Below, piece after piece: positions 19,539-29,283 of a DNA stretch of 64,000 nucleotides. Position 1 is the first letter of the stretch, and the number at the start of each line of letters is the position of its first letter. This DNA is from Saprospiraceae bacterium (lineage in GTDB: Bacteria > Bacteroidota > Bacteroidia > Chitinophagales > Saprospiraceae): positions 1-64,000 of the forward strand of contig JADJVN010000027.1 in NCBI GenBank assembly GCA_016710585.1. Reading direction: 5' to 3'. The position numbers were made by a program, and so were the translations under genes. A model generated the notes under the pieces. The model ran no database searches, was not told the DNA's origin, and worked only from the letters and a program-made list of their open reading frames with translations.

Positions 19539-22500
19539 ATGAAATCAGAAATTAAACTATTCATCATAGCTGCATCATTTTTTGGGGCGATCATCTTTTC
19601 ACAGCCATTGCAATCACAGCCATTATATAAAAAACATATGCTTGATTTGAATATAAACTATTATCAAGTCTGCGAAGAAGCTGAAAATTATTTTTCTACA
19701 ATTGACAGACATAAAAAAGGCTCAGGCTGGAAGAATTTTTTGCGATGGCAATATGAAAACAAATCAAGATACTACCCTTCAGGAAATAGGATGCTGGTTA
19801 ATCACTTTGTTGGTGTTGAAAGTTTTCAAAAATTGCAAAGAGAAAATCAAAATAGATCTATAATGCCAAAATGGTCTAATATGGGGCCATATAAAGTTGA
19901 CTCCATTACCTTTGGCTATAACTCTGGAATTGGTCGCGTTGAATGTTTTGAAATAGATCCTAATAATAAAAACCTGATTTATATTGGATCAAAAGGTGGC
20001 GGATTTTGGAAAAGTACAGATTGCGGTCAAAGATGAAAAAAAACGACAGATCAATTGCCTGTAAGTGGTGTATTTTGTATGGACAAAAACCCATTTAATC
20101 CCGATGAAATACTAATCAATTCAAATCAAGCATCAACAACACTTTCTCACGGTATCTATAGATCAATCGATGCGGGAGACACATGGCAATTAACTAATCT
20201 TAATCCAAATAATGGATTTGGAGGCTTAGATAAAAATTTATTTGTACGTTTTATTGCTTATCATCCTTTTGTAAAAGACTTAGTTTTCATTGGAACGAGC
20301 GAGGGACTGTATCGCTCTAGTGATAATCTAAAAAGCTATTCAAAAATAATTCCTGATGGACTATTCACAGAAATTGAGTTTCATCCCAAAGATACGCAGA
20401 CCATTTATACAATCGACGTATTAACTCATGATCAAAATACAATAAAAATATCTAACGATATTGGCCGAAATTTTTATTCTTCAGCGGAAATTCCTGGAAT
20501 CAATGGAATCTCTGGTGCACTAACTGTTACGCCATTAGAACCAGATGCCGTTTATCTTGGATATTTTTCAGATTTATACAAGTCGGTAAATAAAGGTAAA
20601 AGTTTTGAACTAATAGGAAACCTAAATAAAAATACTATTGGTGATTTTGCAATATCAGATTTAGATAATAAAATTATCATTGGAGGCTATGTTAATGCTG
20701 AACTATCAGAAGATGGAGGCAAAACATTTGAAGAAATATCTGATTGGGCATCTATTAGACCAGACTCAAGCTACATTCATGCAGATATCACCGTTGCAGC
20801 ATGTCACAATGGTATTTTCTATCTGGCAACTGATGGATACTTGTGCAAAAGTTCAAACAATGGAAGGACATGGGAAAAATTAATTATTGGAACCTGCATT
20901 AGAGAATTTTATCGTATTGGGAATAGTCAATCCAATCGAAATATTATCATTGGAGGATCACAAGATATGGGTACCAGTATTTTGAATGATCAACTTTGGA
21001 TTGAATGGAATGGAGGAGATGGAACTGAAGGAATCATCCATCCTTTAAATCCAAAACTTATTGTAGGAAGTTATCAAAATGGCTTTCTAAACCGTACCAT
21101 AGATGGTGGACTTACCAGAGATCAAACGGAGAATCCATTAAAAGAATATCCGAACACTTATTGGGCTACACCATTGGTAATAGATCCGTCTGACCATATG
21201 AATATTTTTCATTTTGCGGATACCATTTACAACAATCCAAATTTTGGAGAAATCAATTTTTGGAATAAAATAGGATCGCCAAAAATTGGTGCTTTAAACG
21301 CAGCAGCAATAGCAGAAAACAACAGCAACATTATAGTAGTCTCCCATGACGAGATTATCATGCTAAGTATTGATAAAGGAAAGACTTGGAGATCAATATC
21401 ATCAGGACTACCAAATGCTTTAATTGAAAATATTTGCTTCGATCCTAAGAATGATTCGACCATTGCAATATGCTATGGAAATATTCAAAATCCAAATAAT
21501 AAAGTCTTCATTTCATATAACTTAGGAAGAACTTGGAATAATATTAATTTCAACATAGGAAACATGCAAATCTACGATATTATCATTGATCACAGTCACG
21601 AAAAAAATATTTACTTAGCTGCCGAGATAGGCGTATTCGTGAAACCAATGAATGCAGTCAAATGGGAATTATATAATGAGGCACTTCCAAATGTCACTGT
21701 CAGAGACCTAGAAATCCATTATGCATCCAATACATTATTTGCAGCTACTTGGGGACGAGGACTTTGGTCTGGCCCTTTGAAAAACCGTGAGAATTATCCA
21801 AAAATAAATGCAATTCAAACAAGTTCAGATCTTTCACCTGAAGGAAAAATAGCTCAAAACGAAAAAAACTTCATTCTTGCAGAACTAGACAATACAGCAG
21901 ACAGTGTATCTGCCTATCTACTTTGGTCACATAAAACTAAATCACTCAAAAATAAAATTGAAATGAATCATGAAAATGGTAGATGGAAATCTTCACAAGC
22001 AATCCCATCTGCCAATATCAATGATGCAGTTTATTTTAAGATTATAGCAATCGGAAGAAATCAAGATACTACTGAATCCTATACATTTATGTATAGACAA
22101 GGTTCATGTGAAAACAAAAATTATATTCAAACTTTAACTGAATGTAATAGAGCAATAATTGGTCTAGATACTTTTTATACTTCAACTAATGTTCAAAAAA
22201 CGTATCAGGATATTTATCGCTGCGACAGCATTGTCCAATACATTATCACGATTAATCCATCACCAGACACTTCAGTATTAAAAATTAACAACCGATTGAT
22301 AGCAAATGAAATGAATGCGAATTCTTATCAATGGTTGGATTGCAATGATAATTTCTCAAAAATACAAGGAGATACACTGAGGGAACTTATGCCAAATATT
22401 TCAGGATCTTATGCTGTAGAATTGATTAAAAATAATTGCTACTCTAGATCAAATTGCCATGCTTTAACGATTACAGAAAATCAACATATAGACAAAGTTA

Positions 22501-22730
22501 ACTTTAAAATAATACCAAATCCAAGTAACGGAGATTTTGACATCACATTTGATCATGAACCCAAATTTGATCAAATTCAAATTTTTCAAATCGATGGAAA
22601 AGAAATTTATAAAAATAAAATCAGCTCAAAAGTGAACAAATTCCATATCCATAATTCAGGCATTTATTTAATTAAAATCACAATCGGAAACAAAACTTTT
22701 ATTGAAAAATTGATTGTAAATCAATATTAA
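19539..22730 (+). CDS. T9SS-secreted BNR/sortilin-like beta-propeller protein with an in-frame TGA
   Basis: This is one reading frame of about 1063 codons interrupted by a single TGA at 20034-20036. It begins with a signal peptide (IKLFIIAASFFGAIIFS). Around the stop the frame reads STDCGQR-stop-KKTTDQLPVSGV. In this family the position is Trp (STDGGQTW-type), so TGG to TGA is the simplest explanation. The body holds many Asp-box/BNR motifs (SIDAGDTWQ, SEDGGKTF, SSNNGRTWEK, SIDKGKTWRS, YNLGRTWNN), as in sialidase- or VPS10-like propellers. The C-terminus has a type A T9SS domain (IIPNPSNGDFDITF ... IYLIKITIGNKTFIEKL). It is likely an extracellular propeller whose ligand or enzyme activity is unknown. 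CAAATTTG (~19511) may be its -7 box. Confidence 0.8.
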
Positions 22731-22765
22731 AAAAAATTAAGTCAAATAATAAATAGTTAATAAAA

Positions 22766-24379
22766 TTAATTTATTACAAATTTTTTAACCTGTTTTGAAG
22801 TTGATGTTTCAATTCTTAAAGTATAAGTTCCTTTGCTTAAATGCCCTATATTTATACTTTGGTTTTGATTATATTCAATATTAATTTTTTGGCCTAAGTC
22901 ATTATAGAGAGCTATTGATTTTATAGGTAATTTTGATTTCAATGTAATAATGCTTTTTGAAGGATTGGGCGAAAGATCAATTTCTGAATGATCACCTTCA
23001 TCAGTGATAGAAACTGTATTACATAACTCTATCAACTTCTCTGCTTCTCTTAGTCCACTTAGATAAGCGCCATGTGCAGTAGAAAAATAATCGATATTCG
23101 TATGCTCTCCAGCAAAAAATAATTTATTATTTACAGCTTCAGCTAAGTCATCAAAATGTTGCATTTCAGATCCAACAGCTGTATAAGAATATGAACCGAA
23201 AGAGTTTTCATTAGACTGCCATTTGGTTCGTAGAATATTTTTAGGATATGGAATATTATTACCGTACATATCTTTAAGATGAGACATGATCTCTTCTATA
23301 ATCTGCGCATCAGTCATAGACTCTGTAAGTCTTGCATAATCTGCATAAGCAAAAGTCATCAAGGCATTTATAGTTGGATGATATTTTTTAATATTGACAA
23401 AATAATTAAATTTATCACGCTGTTCTGGAGTATAGGTAATATAATGTTCATCATCCCAAAATGCAGTGTCCCAAGTCAATAAAAATTTGTTCACACAATT
23501 CATTCCTAGTTTGTCTATCGCATTTTGCTTGACTTGAGGCAAGGAAGGAATAAACTGTATCGCATTTGCCTTTAGCACCCCAAGAGGCACAGTAAGCAAT
23601 ACATAATCTGACTGAGATATTATGCCATTATGACTCACAGATATTTTATCTCCAGAATAATCGATTCTTGAAACCCGCTGATTCAATTTAATATTTAATC
23701 CAGTAGCCAAGAATGATGGAATAGCATCGTAGCCGCTTGTGGATATGTGCTCAACTCCCCCAAATTCTTCCCCTTCATTATACAACAAGGATGATAGTTT
23801 ATCCAAATCTCCAGTGTCAAAAGTCAAATAACTTGATAAAAAAAACTTCCACAACCGATCCATGGATTTATTCGGATACAAGGCATTAAAAACTGACTCA
23901 AAACTTTGATCTGCCTTACCTTTATTCTTCAGTGTTTCCAATACAAAATAAAATTCTTCTTCTGCATCAGCATACTCTGTATCACTTCTTAATACTTGAT
24001 TCAAATCATAAGAGAGGATGCTTTCATCATCAGAAAATGCAGTCTTCATGCCTGCTTGCTCAGCCAAAGCAGTGATAGGATTTCCATCAATTCCATGAAT
24101 CCAACTAGCTCCCTCATCAAAAGCCACTCCAAGACTCCTATTAGTCCGCAGCCTACCTCCTACTCTATCCTGTGCCTCAAGGACTGTGACAGAAAATCCA
24201 CTTTCGTTCAATTTCTTCGCAGCTGCCAAGCCAGAAATCCCTGCTCCAATAACTATTACAGATTTATCACAAGCTAAACTGTTTTTAGAACAGTTTGCAA
24301 TGTCTGTTAACACTGTAGGTGCTAATAAAATAATTGGTAAGCCTGTTATTGAATCAATTAAAAACTTTCTCCGCTTCAT
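22766..24379 (-). CDS. Flavin-containing amine oxidase with Tat-like signal and T9SS sorting domain
   Basis: This FAD-dependent amine oxidase of the monoamine/polyamine oxidase family (PF01593) has 537 residues. The N-terminus MKRRKFLIDSITGLP fits a twin-arginine signal (RRxFL). The Rossmann FAD motif VIVIGAGISGLAAAKKL lies near 41-57, and GGRLRT with GASWIHG follow near 73-96. The C-terminal FAD motif FFAGEHTNIDYFSTAHGAYLSG lies near 421-442. After residue ~465 comes a type A T9SS domain (DLSPNPSKSIITLK ... GTYTLRIETS). The enzyme would fold with its flavin in the cytoplasm, cross the inner membrane by Tat and the outer membrane by T9SS. The amine substrate is unknown, and oxidation would release H2O2 and ammonia outside. 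A TACCTTTG box lies upstream. Confidence 0.88.
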   Translation of the reverse strand: MKRRKFLIDSITGLPIILLAPTVLTDIANCSKNSLACDKSVIVIGAGISGLAAAKKLNESGFSVTVLEAQDRVGGRLRTNRSLGVAFDEGASWIHGIDGNPITALAEQAGMKTAFSDDESILSYDLNQVLRSDTEYADAEEEFYFVLETLKNKGKADQSFESVFNALYPNKSMDRLWKFFLSSYLTFDTGDLDKLSSLLYNEGEEFGGVEHISTSGYDAIPSFLATGLNIKLNQRVSRIDYSGDKISVSHNGIISQSDYVLLTVPLGVLKANAIQFIPSLPQVKQNAIDKLGMNCVNKFLLTWDTAFWDDEHYITYTPEQRDKFNYFVNIKKYHPTINALMTFAYADYARLTESMTDAQIIEEIMSHLKDMYGNNIPYPKNILRTKWQSNENSFGSYSYTAVGSEMQHFDDLAEAVNNKLFFAGEHTNIDYFSTAHGAYLSGLREAEKLIELCNTVSITDEGDHSEIDLSPNPSKSIITLKSKLPIKSIALYNDLGQKINIEYNQNQSINIGHLSKGTYTLRIETSTSKQVKKFVIN

Positions 24380-24429
24380 TACTTTTCTCGTTAATAACTA
24401 ATATTTTAATTTCACTAAATTAATAGCGG

Positions 24430-24437
24430 CAAAGGTA
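24430..24437 (-). promoter_or_regulatory. Predicted -7 box for the amine oxidase gene
   Basis: Minus strand reads TACCTTTG, matching TAnnTTTG, 51 bp before the ATG. No clear -33 TTTG is seen. Confidence 0.45.
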
Positions 24438-24648
24438 TATCGTATTATTAATATTTGGTATCTAATTTTATAAAAAATAAATTTAACCTAAAATCCGAAT
24501 AAGAAATGAACTACATAAAAATCTAAATCATATTTGTCAAATGTTCATTCGAATAAAGTCTATTGCGGAATTTGTGTTAAAAAATTAGAAGGCAAATTTT
24601 ATCTCATTCTTAGATTTAAAATAAAATTCTGTCCACCAATTTCAGTTC

Positions 24649-25386
24649 TTAATGACTATAATGCCTCTTTTTCCAGAACTGCCACCATTTTGGTTTCTTT
24701 GCAACACATAATAAACCTGTAATCGTGACTTCATCCATATTAATGGATCTGATCAAACTAAATTGTATGGTTTTATTAAAGTCAAGCCGGTGAATACTAG
24801 TATCGAGAGGGAAATATCCAACATATGAAATCTTTAAATGAATTGAATCAAGATTAAAATCGCTTGGGATATTTAAGCTAAATTCACCATTAATATCTGT
24901 AATAGTATTTAATTTATCATTTATGAAAACAGAGACTTGTATTATGGGCTCTTTTGAACTTGCATCGATAACATTTCCTTGAATAGTTTGAATCTGTTTG
25001 TCGAACTTATTTTTTTGAATTTCTGATTCCTTTTTGCAAGTATCAATCGCAATGAAATTTTCCTCATATGAGGGTAAATCTTTAGCAGACAAATTACTTA
25101 TTGACATACCTAAAAATAAACTTGCAAAGACCTTGTGAAGAAAAGAACTATCATCTTTTACATTGATCTTCAATTCTCGTTCTACTTGGTTATTCTTCAA
25201 CCTGCCACAAATAGCGCCATTATTTTTATCGAGATATCTAATGATTTCTGCATCTGAAAATTTGCTAAAATCAATTACTGTCTTAGAACAATGAGAGCAA
25301 TATTTACCTTGATTAACCTTTGACATTGAGGGCCAGTCTTGATGACAAGGGTTTTCTATTTTCAGAGAATATATTTGATTTTTCAT
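24649..25386 (-). CDS. Carboxypeptidase-regulatory-like domain protein with N-terminal CxxC metal-site-like motif
   Basis: From ATG 25386 it has 245 residues. The N-terminal ~70 residues carry the Bacteroidota motif PCHQDWPSM ... GKYCSHCSKTVIDFSKFSDAEI, with three Cys (one in PCHQDW, two as CSHC) that could bind a metal. A hydrophobic stretch follows (VFASLFLGMSISNLSA), probably one membrane helix. Residues ~135-220 form a carboxypeptidase-D regulatory-like beta sandwich (IQGNVIDASSKEPI ... TDINGEFSLNIP ... KISYVGYFP), the domain used in TonB-linked receptors. The C-terminus is Trp- and Lys-rich (KKPKWWQFWKKRH). Function is unknown. The layout suggests an envelope protein with a cytoplasmic Cys-rich head. 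Confidence 0.65.
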   Translation of the reverse strand: MKNQIYSLKIENPCHQDWPSMSKVNQGKYCSHCSKTVIDFSKFSDAEIIRYLDKNNGAICGRLKNNQVERELKINVKDDSSFLHKVFASLFLGMSISNLSAKDLPSYEENFIAIDTCKKESEIQKNKFDKQIQTIQGNVIDASSKEPIIQVSVFINDKLNTITDINGEFSLNIPSDFNLDSIHLKISYVGYFPLDTSIHRLDFNKTIQFSLIRSINMDEVTITGLLCVAKKPKWWQFWKKRHYSH

Positions 25387-25461
25387 AAAAGGATTCAAAT
25401 TTTAATTCTAACGAATAATCATGCAAGATAGTTGCTTTACATAAGAGTAATTAGTTTTTAG

Positions 25462-25530
25462 TTGTTAGTAGTTAGTAGTTAGTAGTTAGTAGTTAGTGGT
25501 TAGTGGTTAGTGGTTAGTGGTTAGTGGATA
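25462..25530. repeat. Heptanucleotide tandem repeat (GTTAGTA/GTTAGTG)
   Basis: About nine to ten copies of a 7-bp unit run head to tail, shifting midway from GTTAGTA to GTTAGTG. One strand is purine/T-rich with almost no C. The next ~100 bases are C/T-rich on the plus strand (TACTTACTACTTTC-like), so the interval has strong strand asymmetry. It lies between the regulatory-domain protein and the end of the kelch-like gene. Confidence 0.85.
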
Positions 25531-25631
25531 GTTTTAAGTGATAAGTTGTAAGTAAATTCCGTTTTCTACTTACTACTTTCTTTTTACTTTCAACTTTTAT
25601 CTTTTCACTATTATCTTATATCTATTAACCA

Positions 25632-27239
25632 TTATCTTTTATCTATTACTATCTTTTGACTTACTTTTTCTTTTCCGGATTCAAGCGTAATAATATAGTT
25701 GCCATTTGTGTTTGGGTCAATTACTTTACTTCGATAATAATTTAATCCAACTTGTAAATGATCTAAATATTTCTCTTCCAAAATATTTCCATTAATATCA
25801 GAAATTAAAACTTTGGTTGGACTTATTTTATTTAAATGGAATCTTATGGTGAATTCACCATTGTTTGGATTTGGATAAAGTTGCATTTTTAAACTGCCAA
25901 TGCTTTGTTCATTCAAATCATGTGTCCCTACAATTGAATTCTTTATTAAATGAACTTTAAAAATCTGATTACTAGCGTTGCTCTCGAGTCCACTGTTGCT
26001 AAAAAAAATATTTTTGTCTGTGCTCTGAATACCGCCAAAAATATAACCCACCATAGTAGTATCTCCTAATAACTCATCAAGCTTAATTACCTCGTTGTCA
26101 TAATGCGCAAGTTTTTTATTTGGAATAAACTCAGAGCTAGATCCTAAGTAATTTGGCATTTCTAATGGAAGTTTATATTCTGCCATGCGTCCAGCTGAAT
26201 CTCGAGTTACTCTTGCTATAGTCTTCACAAATGGTACGTTATTATCTTGAACCATGATATTGTTACTATAATAATATTGTGCAATCCCACCAAAAAAAAC
26301 ATTGTGCATCTCTTTATTTAAATCTGAATAAAGTGGCAACACAGCACAGTGGTAATGATTGAAATATTGTTGGAAATTATTGTTGACAGTATAACTACTG
26401 CTTGAAATATCTACACTATTTAAAAATGGTAAATCTGCATTGACCTGAAAAACGCCAGAGAATGCTGTGATCCCTTCTTCTCCGTTTGGCATAATTTGAG
26501 ATACTGCATTATAATCTCTTCGATGCAAGTTTGTCTCATCTACAATCGTACCAGTATGAAGAATATTAATCGTCACACGATCATCAGTGATTTTGAATTT
26601 TCGAATCGCATTAGTATAAGTTTGAACATAAGTGGCATGTCCCATTGGATTGTAATCTCCATCAAATTTATGTCCACCGATCAAAAAATAACTGTCATTT
26701 ATTTTCTTGAGATGGCCTCCCGTTACGGCAAATAAGGGATCTGTAATTTGGCGTATTTCATTGCTCAAATTTTTAGCTGAAATCACTGCTTGAATCGCGG
26801 CTGGAACATCTATTGCAGTCAAATGATTGAAAGTAATTTTCTCTCCAGAAGCTGCATGATATCCATAGCCTCCAATGACATAGAGAAAATCGCCTTCTTG
26901 ATGAAATTGCATATTTGTAGAACTCAGATGTTCTCTAATAGATTCTGAAAGTGAAGTCAATGGTGCTGTCCATTTTTGCTTTGCCACGGGGTCAACGACA
27001 ATCAATTGATTATTGTTTCCTGCGATATCGAATGCAGCAAAAGGCTGTCTGCGATGCAACCCATCAAGTCTTCCACCAACGAGCAACCATACACCATTAT
27101 GCTGACCAAAAGCATAAGCTTGTAATCCAGCTATACCAGAAATACTGATTGGTTCTAGAAAAATGTCAAATGGTTTTGTTTGTGGGAAAGCAGTTTGACA
27201 CCATGTAAGCACAAATAAAAAGAAAATTTTAAATTTCAT
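25632..27239 (-). CDS. T9SS-secreted kelch-like beta-propeller protein
   Basis: The product has 535 residues. A signal peptide (MKFKIFFLFVLTWCQTAFPQ) is followed by kelch-type blades with paired Gly: WLLVGGRLDGLHRRQPF near 52-68, FLYVIGGYGYHA near 118-129, YFLIGGHKFDGDYNPMGHA near 187-205 and VGYIFGGIQS near 402-411. The tail is a type A T9SS sorting domain (QLYPNPNNGEFTIRF ... NGNYIITLES). It is probably a secreted or cell-surface propeller with binding or unknown catalytic function. The 3' end runs into the pyrimidine-rich DNA next to the heptad repeat. The gene is intact and alone in orientation with the genes on both sides. Confidence 0.75.
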   Translation of the reverse strand: MKFKIFFLFVLTWCQTAFPQTKPFDIFLEPISISGIAGLQAYAFGQHNGVWLLVGGRLDGLHRRQPFAAFDIAGNNNQLIVVDPVAKQKWTAPLTSLSESIREHLSSTNMQFHQEGDFLYVIGGYGYHAASGEKITFNHLTAIDVPAAIQAVISAKNLSNEIRQITDPLFAVTGGHLKKINDSYFLIGGHKFDGDYNPMGHATYVQTYTNAIRKFKITDDRVTINILHTGTIVDETNLHRRDYNAVSQIMPNGEEGITAFSGVFQVNADLPFLNSVDISSSSYTVNNNFQQYFNHYHCAVLPLYSDLNKEMHNVFFGGIAQYYYSNNIMVQDNNVPFVKTIARVTRDSAGRMAEYKLPLEMPNYLGSSSEFIPNKKLAHYDNEVIKLDELLGDTTMVGYIFGGIQSTDKNIFFSNSGLESNASNQIFKVHLIKNSIVGTHDLNEQSIGSLKMQLYPNPNNGEFTIRFHLNKISPTKVLISDINGNILEEKYLDHLQVGLNYYRSKVIDPNTNGNYIITLESGKEKVSQKIVIDKR

Positions 27240-27362
27240 ATAATTAATAATTATTCAATTTTTGAAATTCATGATCACTTCAATTTCAAATATTTGAGTA
27301 CGATTGCCTTTAACAGTCATTATTCCCTGACATTAAATAATTCATTAGGTTTAAGTCATCTT

Positions 27363-27665
27363 CTAGCTTAAATGCTGTGTAATAACTTGTTGCAATGCAT
27401 GTGCAGAAACGACACCAGATTGTCTCCATTTAATCTCCCCATTTTTAAAAAGAATCAGTGTGGGTACGCCTTGGATTTTGTAAGTATGCATCACTTGTGG
27501 ATTTTTATCTACATCTATTTTAAGAATCTTGGCTTGATCACCTATTTTTGATTTTAGATCACTTAAGATGGGTTTCATCATTTTACATGGGCCGCACCAT
27601 TCAGCAAAAAAATCAACTAATGTAGGCGTGTCACTTTTTATTATTTCTGAAAATTTTTCTGCCAT
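27363..27665 (-). CDS. trxA: Thioredoxin
   Basis: This 100-residue thioredoxin is the typical length. The redox motif WCGPCK has Cys at residues 24 and 27, and the cis-Pro motif GVPTLILF lies near 66-73. It reduces disulfides in the cytoplasm. It is the last gene of a tightly packed operon (a one-base gap after the YgaP-like gene) that also encodes two rhodaneses, OsmC and DUF6132. In this setting it probably reduces persulfides or sulfenic acids formed by those proteins. This context-based role is an inference. Confidence 0.93.
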   Translation of the reverse strand: MAEKFSEIIKSDTPTLVDFFAEWCGPCKMMKPILSDLKSKIGDQAKILKIDVDKNPQVMHTYKIQGVPTLILFKNGEIKWRQSGVVSAHALQQVITQHLS

Positions 27666-27666
27666 T

Positions 27667-27924
27667 TTATTTACGTTTTACTTCTTCAAATTCTATATCA
27701 TGGGCATCAATATTCTCGATTTGCTGCATTTCGGTATTTTGATTTGTACCAAAACAATTTCCTGCCGCACAGCCAAATGCAAATAAGCCCATTGAGGCAA
27801 AATAAGCTCCTAATAGAGCTCCAACCCATTGATGCAACATTACAGACTGGACAATAACAAATACGCCCAAAATCAAATATAGTGCTCTAGTAAAAGTCCA
27901 ATCGTTCAATACTCTTTTTATCAT
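27667..27924 (-). CDS. Small membrane protein, YgaP-TM/DUF2892-like
   Basis: The product has 85 residues with two hydrophobic spans (LYLILGVFVIVQSVMLH and GALLGAYFASMGLFAFG), then a short Cys-rich motif GCAAGNCFG and an acidic tail. This matches the YgaP-like transmembrane domain family (DUF2892), often linked to rhodanese domains in sulfur-handling loci. The two Cys at the membrane edge could carry or relay sulfur (inference). It is adjacent to OsmC upstream and thioredoxin downstream with essentially no gaps. Confidence 0.75.
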   Translation of the reverse strand: MIKRVLNDWTFTRALYLILGVFVIVQSVMLHQWVGALLGAYFASMGLFAFGCAAGNCFGTNQNTEMQQIENIDAHDIEFEEVKRK

Positions 27925-28371
27925 TTATGCAATATTTATTGTTGGTGACATCGTAACCTTAGATTTAACAGAATTGGAAATCAAACAAGCCGCTTCTGAC
28001 TTATGTAAAATGCGCTCTGCCTTTTCTCTATCTTTTTCGTCTGATATCGTAACTGTTGGTTCAAGGATCACTTCACTCATCATAAATTTTCCTTCAATTT
28101 GTTCAAGTATCCCTTTCGATTTACAAGAAAAATGAGTAAAACTTAATTTTGAATTTTCGGCTATTGCCAAAAATGTCGTCATTAAACAACTGCTTACTGC
28201 TGCAGTAAAAAGATGTTCGGGAGACCATATACCTGGAATCCCTTTTGGGAATTCAGGTGGTGTCGCGACATCAACACATGGACCTCCATGGGCCGTTAAT
28301 TCTGGTGAGCATATTGAGCCTTTGCGATCGGCAATCCAACTGACATCTACTTGATATGAATGTGCTTCCAT
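27925..28371 (-). CDS. OsmC family peroxiredoxin-like protein
   Basis: OsmC/Ohr proteins reduce organic hydroperoxides, and in some cases persulfides, with two conserved Cys. Here the first lies in the motif SSCLMTTF (Cys62) and the second in EAACLISN (Cys129), the expected spacing. The length of 148 residues fits the family. SPEHLFTAAV ahead of Cys62 is a hallmark. It is cytoplasmic. It sits between the second rhodanese and the YgaP-like gene in the sulfur/thiol operon, so detoxification of sulfane sulfur or lipid peroxides is likely. Confidence 0.88.
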   Translation of the reverse strand: MEAHSYQVDVSWIADRKGSICSPELTAHGGPCVDVATPPEFPKGIPGIWSPEHLFTAAVSSCLMTTFLAIAENSKLSFTHFSCKSKGILEQIEGKFMMSEVILEPTVTISDEKDREKAERILHKSEAACLISNSVKSKVTMSPTINIA

Positions 28372-28375
28372 CTTA

Positions 28376-28687
28376 TCAAATTTTGTTTTGTAAGCTTATC
28401 CAACTGCCGCCATTGTGCACTTCATTGAAGCCATTCGATTTTAAAATATTTTTAGCTGCTGCACTTCGCATACCACTTGCACAGCATGTGATGATTGTTT
28501 TATCTTTCTTTAGTTTACTCAAATTGTTATTTAATGTATCTACAGATATATTGATTGATCCTTTGATATGACCACTCTGATATTCACCCTTGCTGCGCAC
28601 ATCAAGTATGACAGCGCCTTGCTGAACAAGTTCTGCATAGTTAACTTTTGGGCCAAAGCCAAATAATTTTTTTAAACTTTCTAACAT
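28376..28687 (-). CDS. Single-domain rhodanese-like sulfurtransferase
   Basis: This 103-residue rhodanese domain has the active-site loop CASGMRS with catalytic Cys69 and Arg74, preceded by LDVRSKGEYQSGHIKGSINI near 28-47. It would carry a persulfide on Cys and move sulfane sulfur between donors and acceptors. The N-terminal MLESLKKLFGFGP is amphipathic rather than a signal. It is the second of two rhodaneses in a row, four bases after the first and four bases before OsmC. Another Cys precedes the active Cys (Cys68). Confidence 0.88.
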   Translation of the reverse strand: MLESLKKLFGFGPKVNYAELVQQGAVILDVRSKGEYQSGHIKGSINISVDTLNNNLSKLKKDKTIITCCASGMRSAAAKNILKSNGFNEVHNGGSWISLQNKI

Positions 28688-28691
28688 AATT

Positions 28692-28976
28692 TTATACTGT
28701 TTGAGATTTATAAAAATTTACATCCATCCATGATCCACCATTGTAACATTCCATTCCCATCTGTGATAGAAACTGAGTGGCTTGTCCACTTCTATTGCCA
28801 CTTGCACAGCATAGCACTAAGGGTTGCTTTAAGTCTTTGAGTTCGTCTATTCGTTGCTGAATTTCTTGCAATGGGATGTTAATCGATCCTACGACATTGC
28901 CGCCCATAAATTCTCCTTGTGTACGCACGTCAACGATGGTGCCTTGATTTTCTTCAATGATTTTTTTTACTCTCAT
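28692..28976 (-). CDS. Single-domain rhodanese-like sulfurtransferase
   Basis: This 94-residue rhodanese has VDVRTQGEFMGGNVVGSINIP near 15-35 and the active loop CASGNRS with Cys57 and Arg62. As in its neighbour, a second Cys (56) precedes the catalytic one. The NxxGGSW-like C-terminus (YNGGSWMDV) matches the neighbour's HNGGSWISL, so the two arose by duplication. It follows DUF6132 in the operon and probably works in persulfide transfer with thioredoxin and OsmC. Confidence 0.87.
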   Translation of the reverse strand: MRVKKIIEENQGTIVDVRTQGEFMGGNVVGSINIPLQEIQQRIDELKDLKQPLVLCCASGNRSGQATQFLSQMGMECYNGGSWMDVNFYKSQTV

Positions 28977-29018
28977 TTTTTATTTGATTTTGATATTTTT
29001 ATTTTAATTATATTTAGA

Positions 29019-29222
29019 TTATGACTCTTTTGATTTGACCTTTTCGAAGCTATTGAACAATAGCGCTCCCATGACTGCACCATAAAGGGTGCTGTTGATT
29101 GGTTTCGAAGTGATGATACATGTTCCACTAGCACATCCCACATAATAATAATAGAGGTAACCTCCTATTGATCCTACGATAACACCTAGGATGCTTAATT
29201 TATGTTTTAGTATAAAATCCAT
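29019..29222 (-). CDS. DUF6132-like small membrane protein
   Basis: The product has 67 residues with two hydrophobic spans. The middle motif VGCASGTCIITSKP with two Cys four residues apart is characteristic of DUF6132 proteins found in Bacteroidota sulfur loci. It is the first gene of the operon that runs on through two rhodaneses, OsmC, a YgaP-like protein and thioredoxin. The paired Cys near the membrane could bind sulfur or a metal (inference). The upstream gap carries a possible promoter and a Crp/Fnr-like dyad. Confidence 0.75.
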   Translation of the reverse strand: MDFILKHKLSILGVIVGSIGGYLYYYYVGCASGTCIITSKPINSTLYGAVMGALLFNSFEKVKSKES

Positions 29223-29283
29223 TTAAAATATTTCGTCAAAACAAAGCGATCTAACAAATAGACTTAGCCTCATCAATTTCAGT

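Noticed and set aside
20034..20036. Genome-wide TGA recoding to Trp
   Set aside because: Only one gene shows it, and other Trp positions use TGG; the nitroreductase break is TAG. Error or mutation is simpler.
25462..25530. Heptamer repeat as a CRISPR array
   Set aside because: The unit is only 7 bp with no unique spacers and no cas genes nearby.
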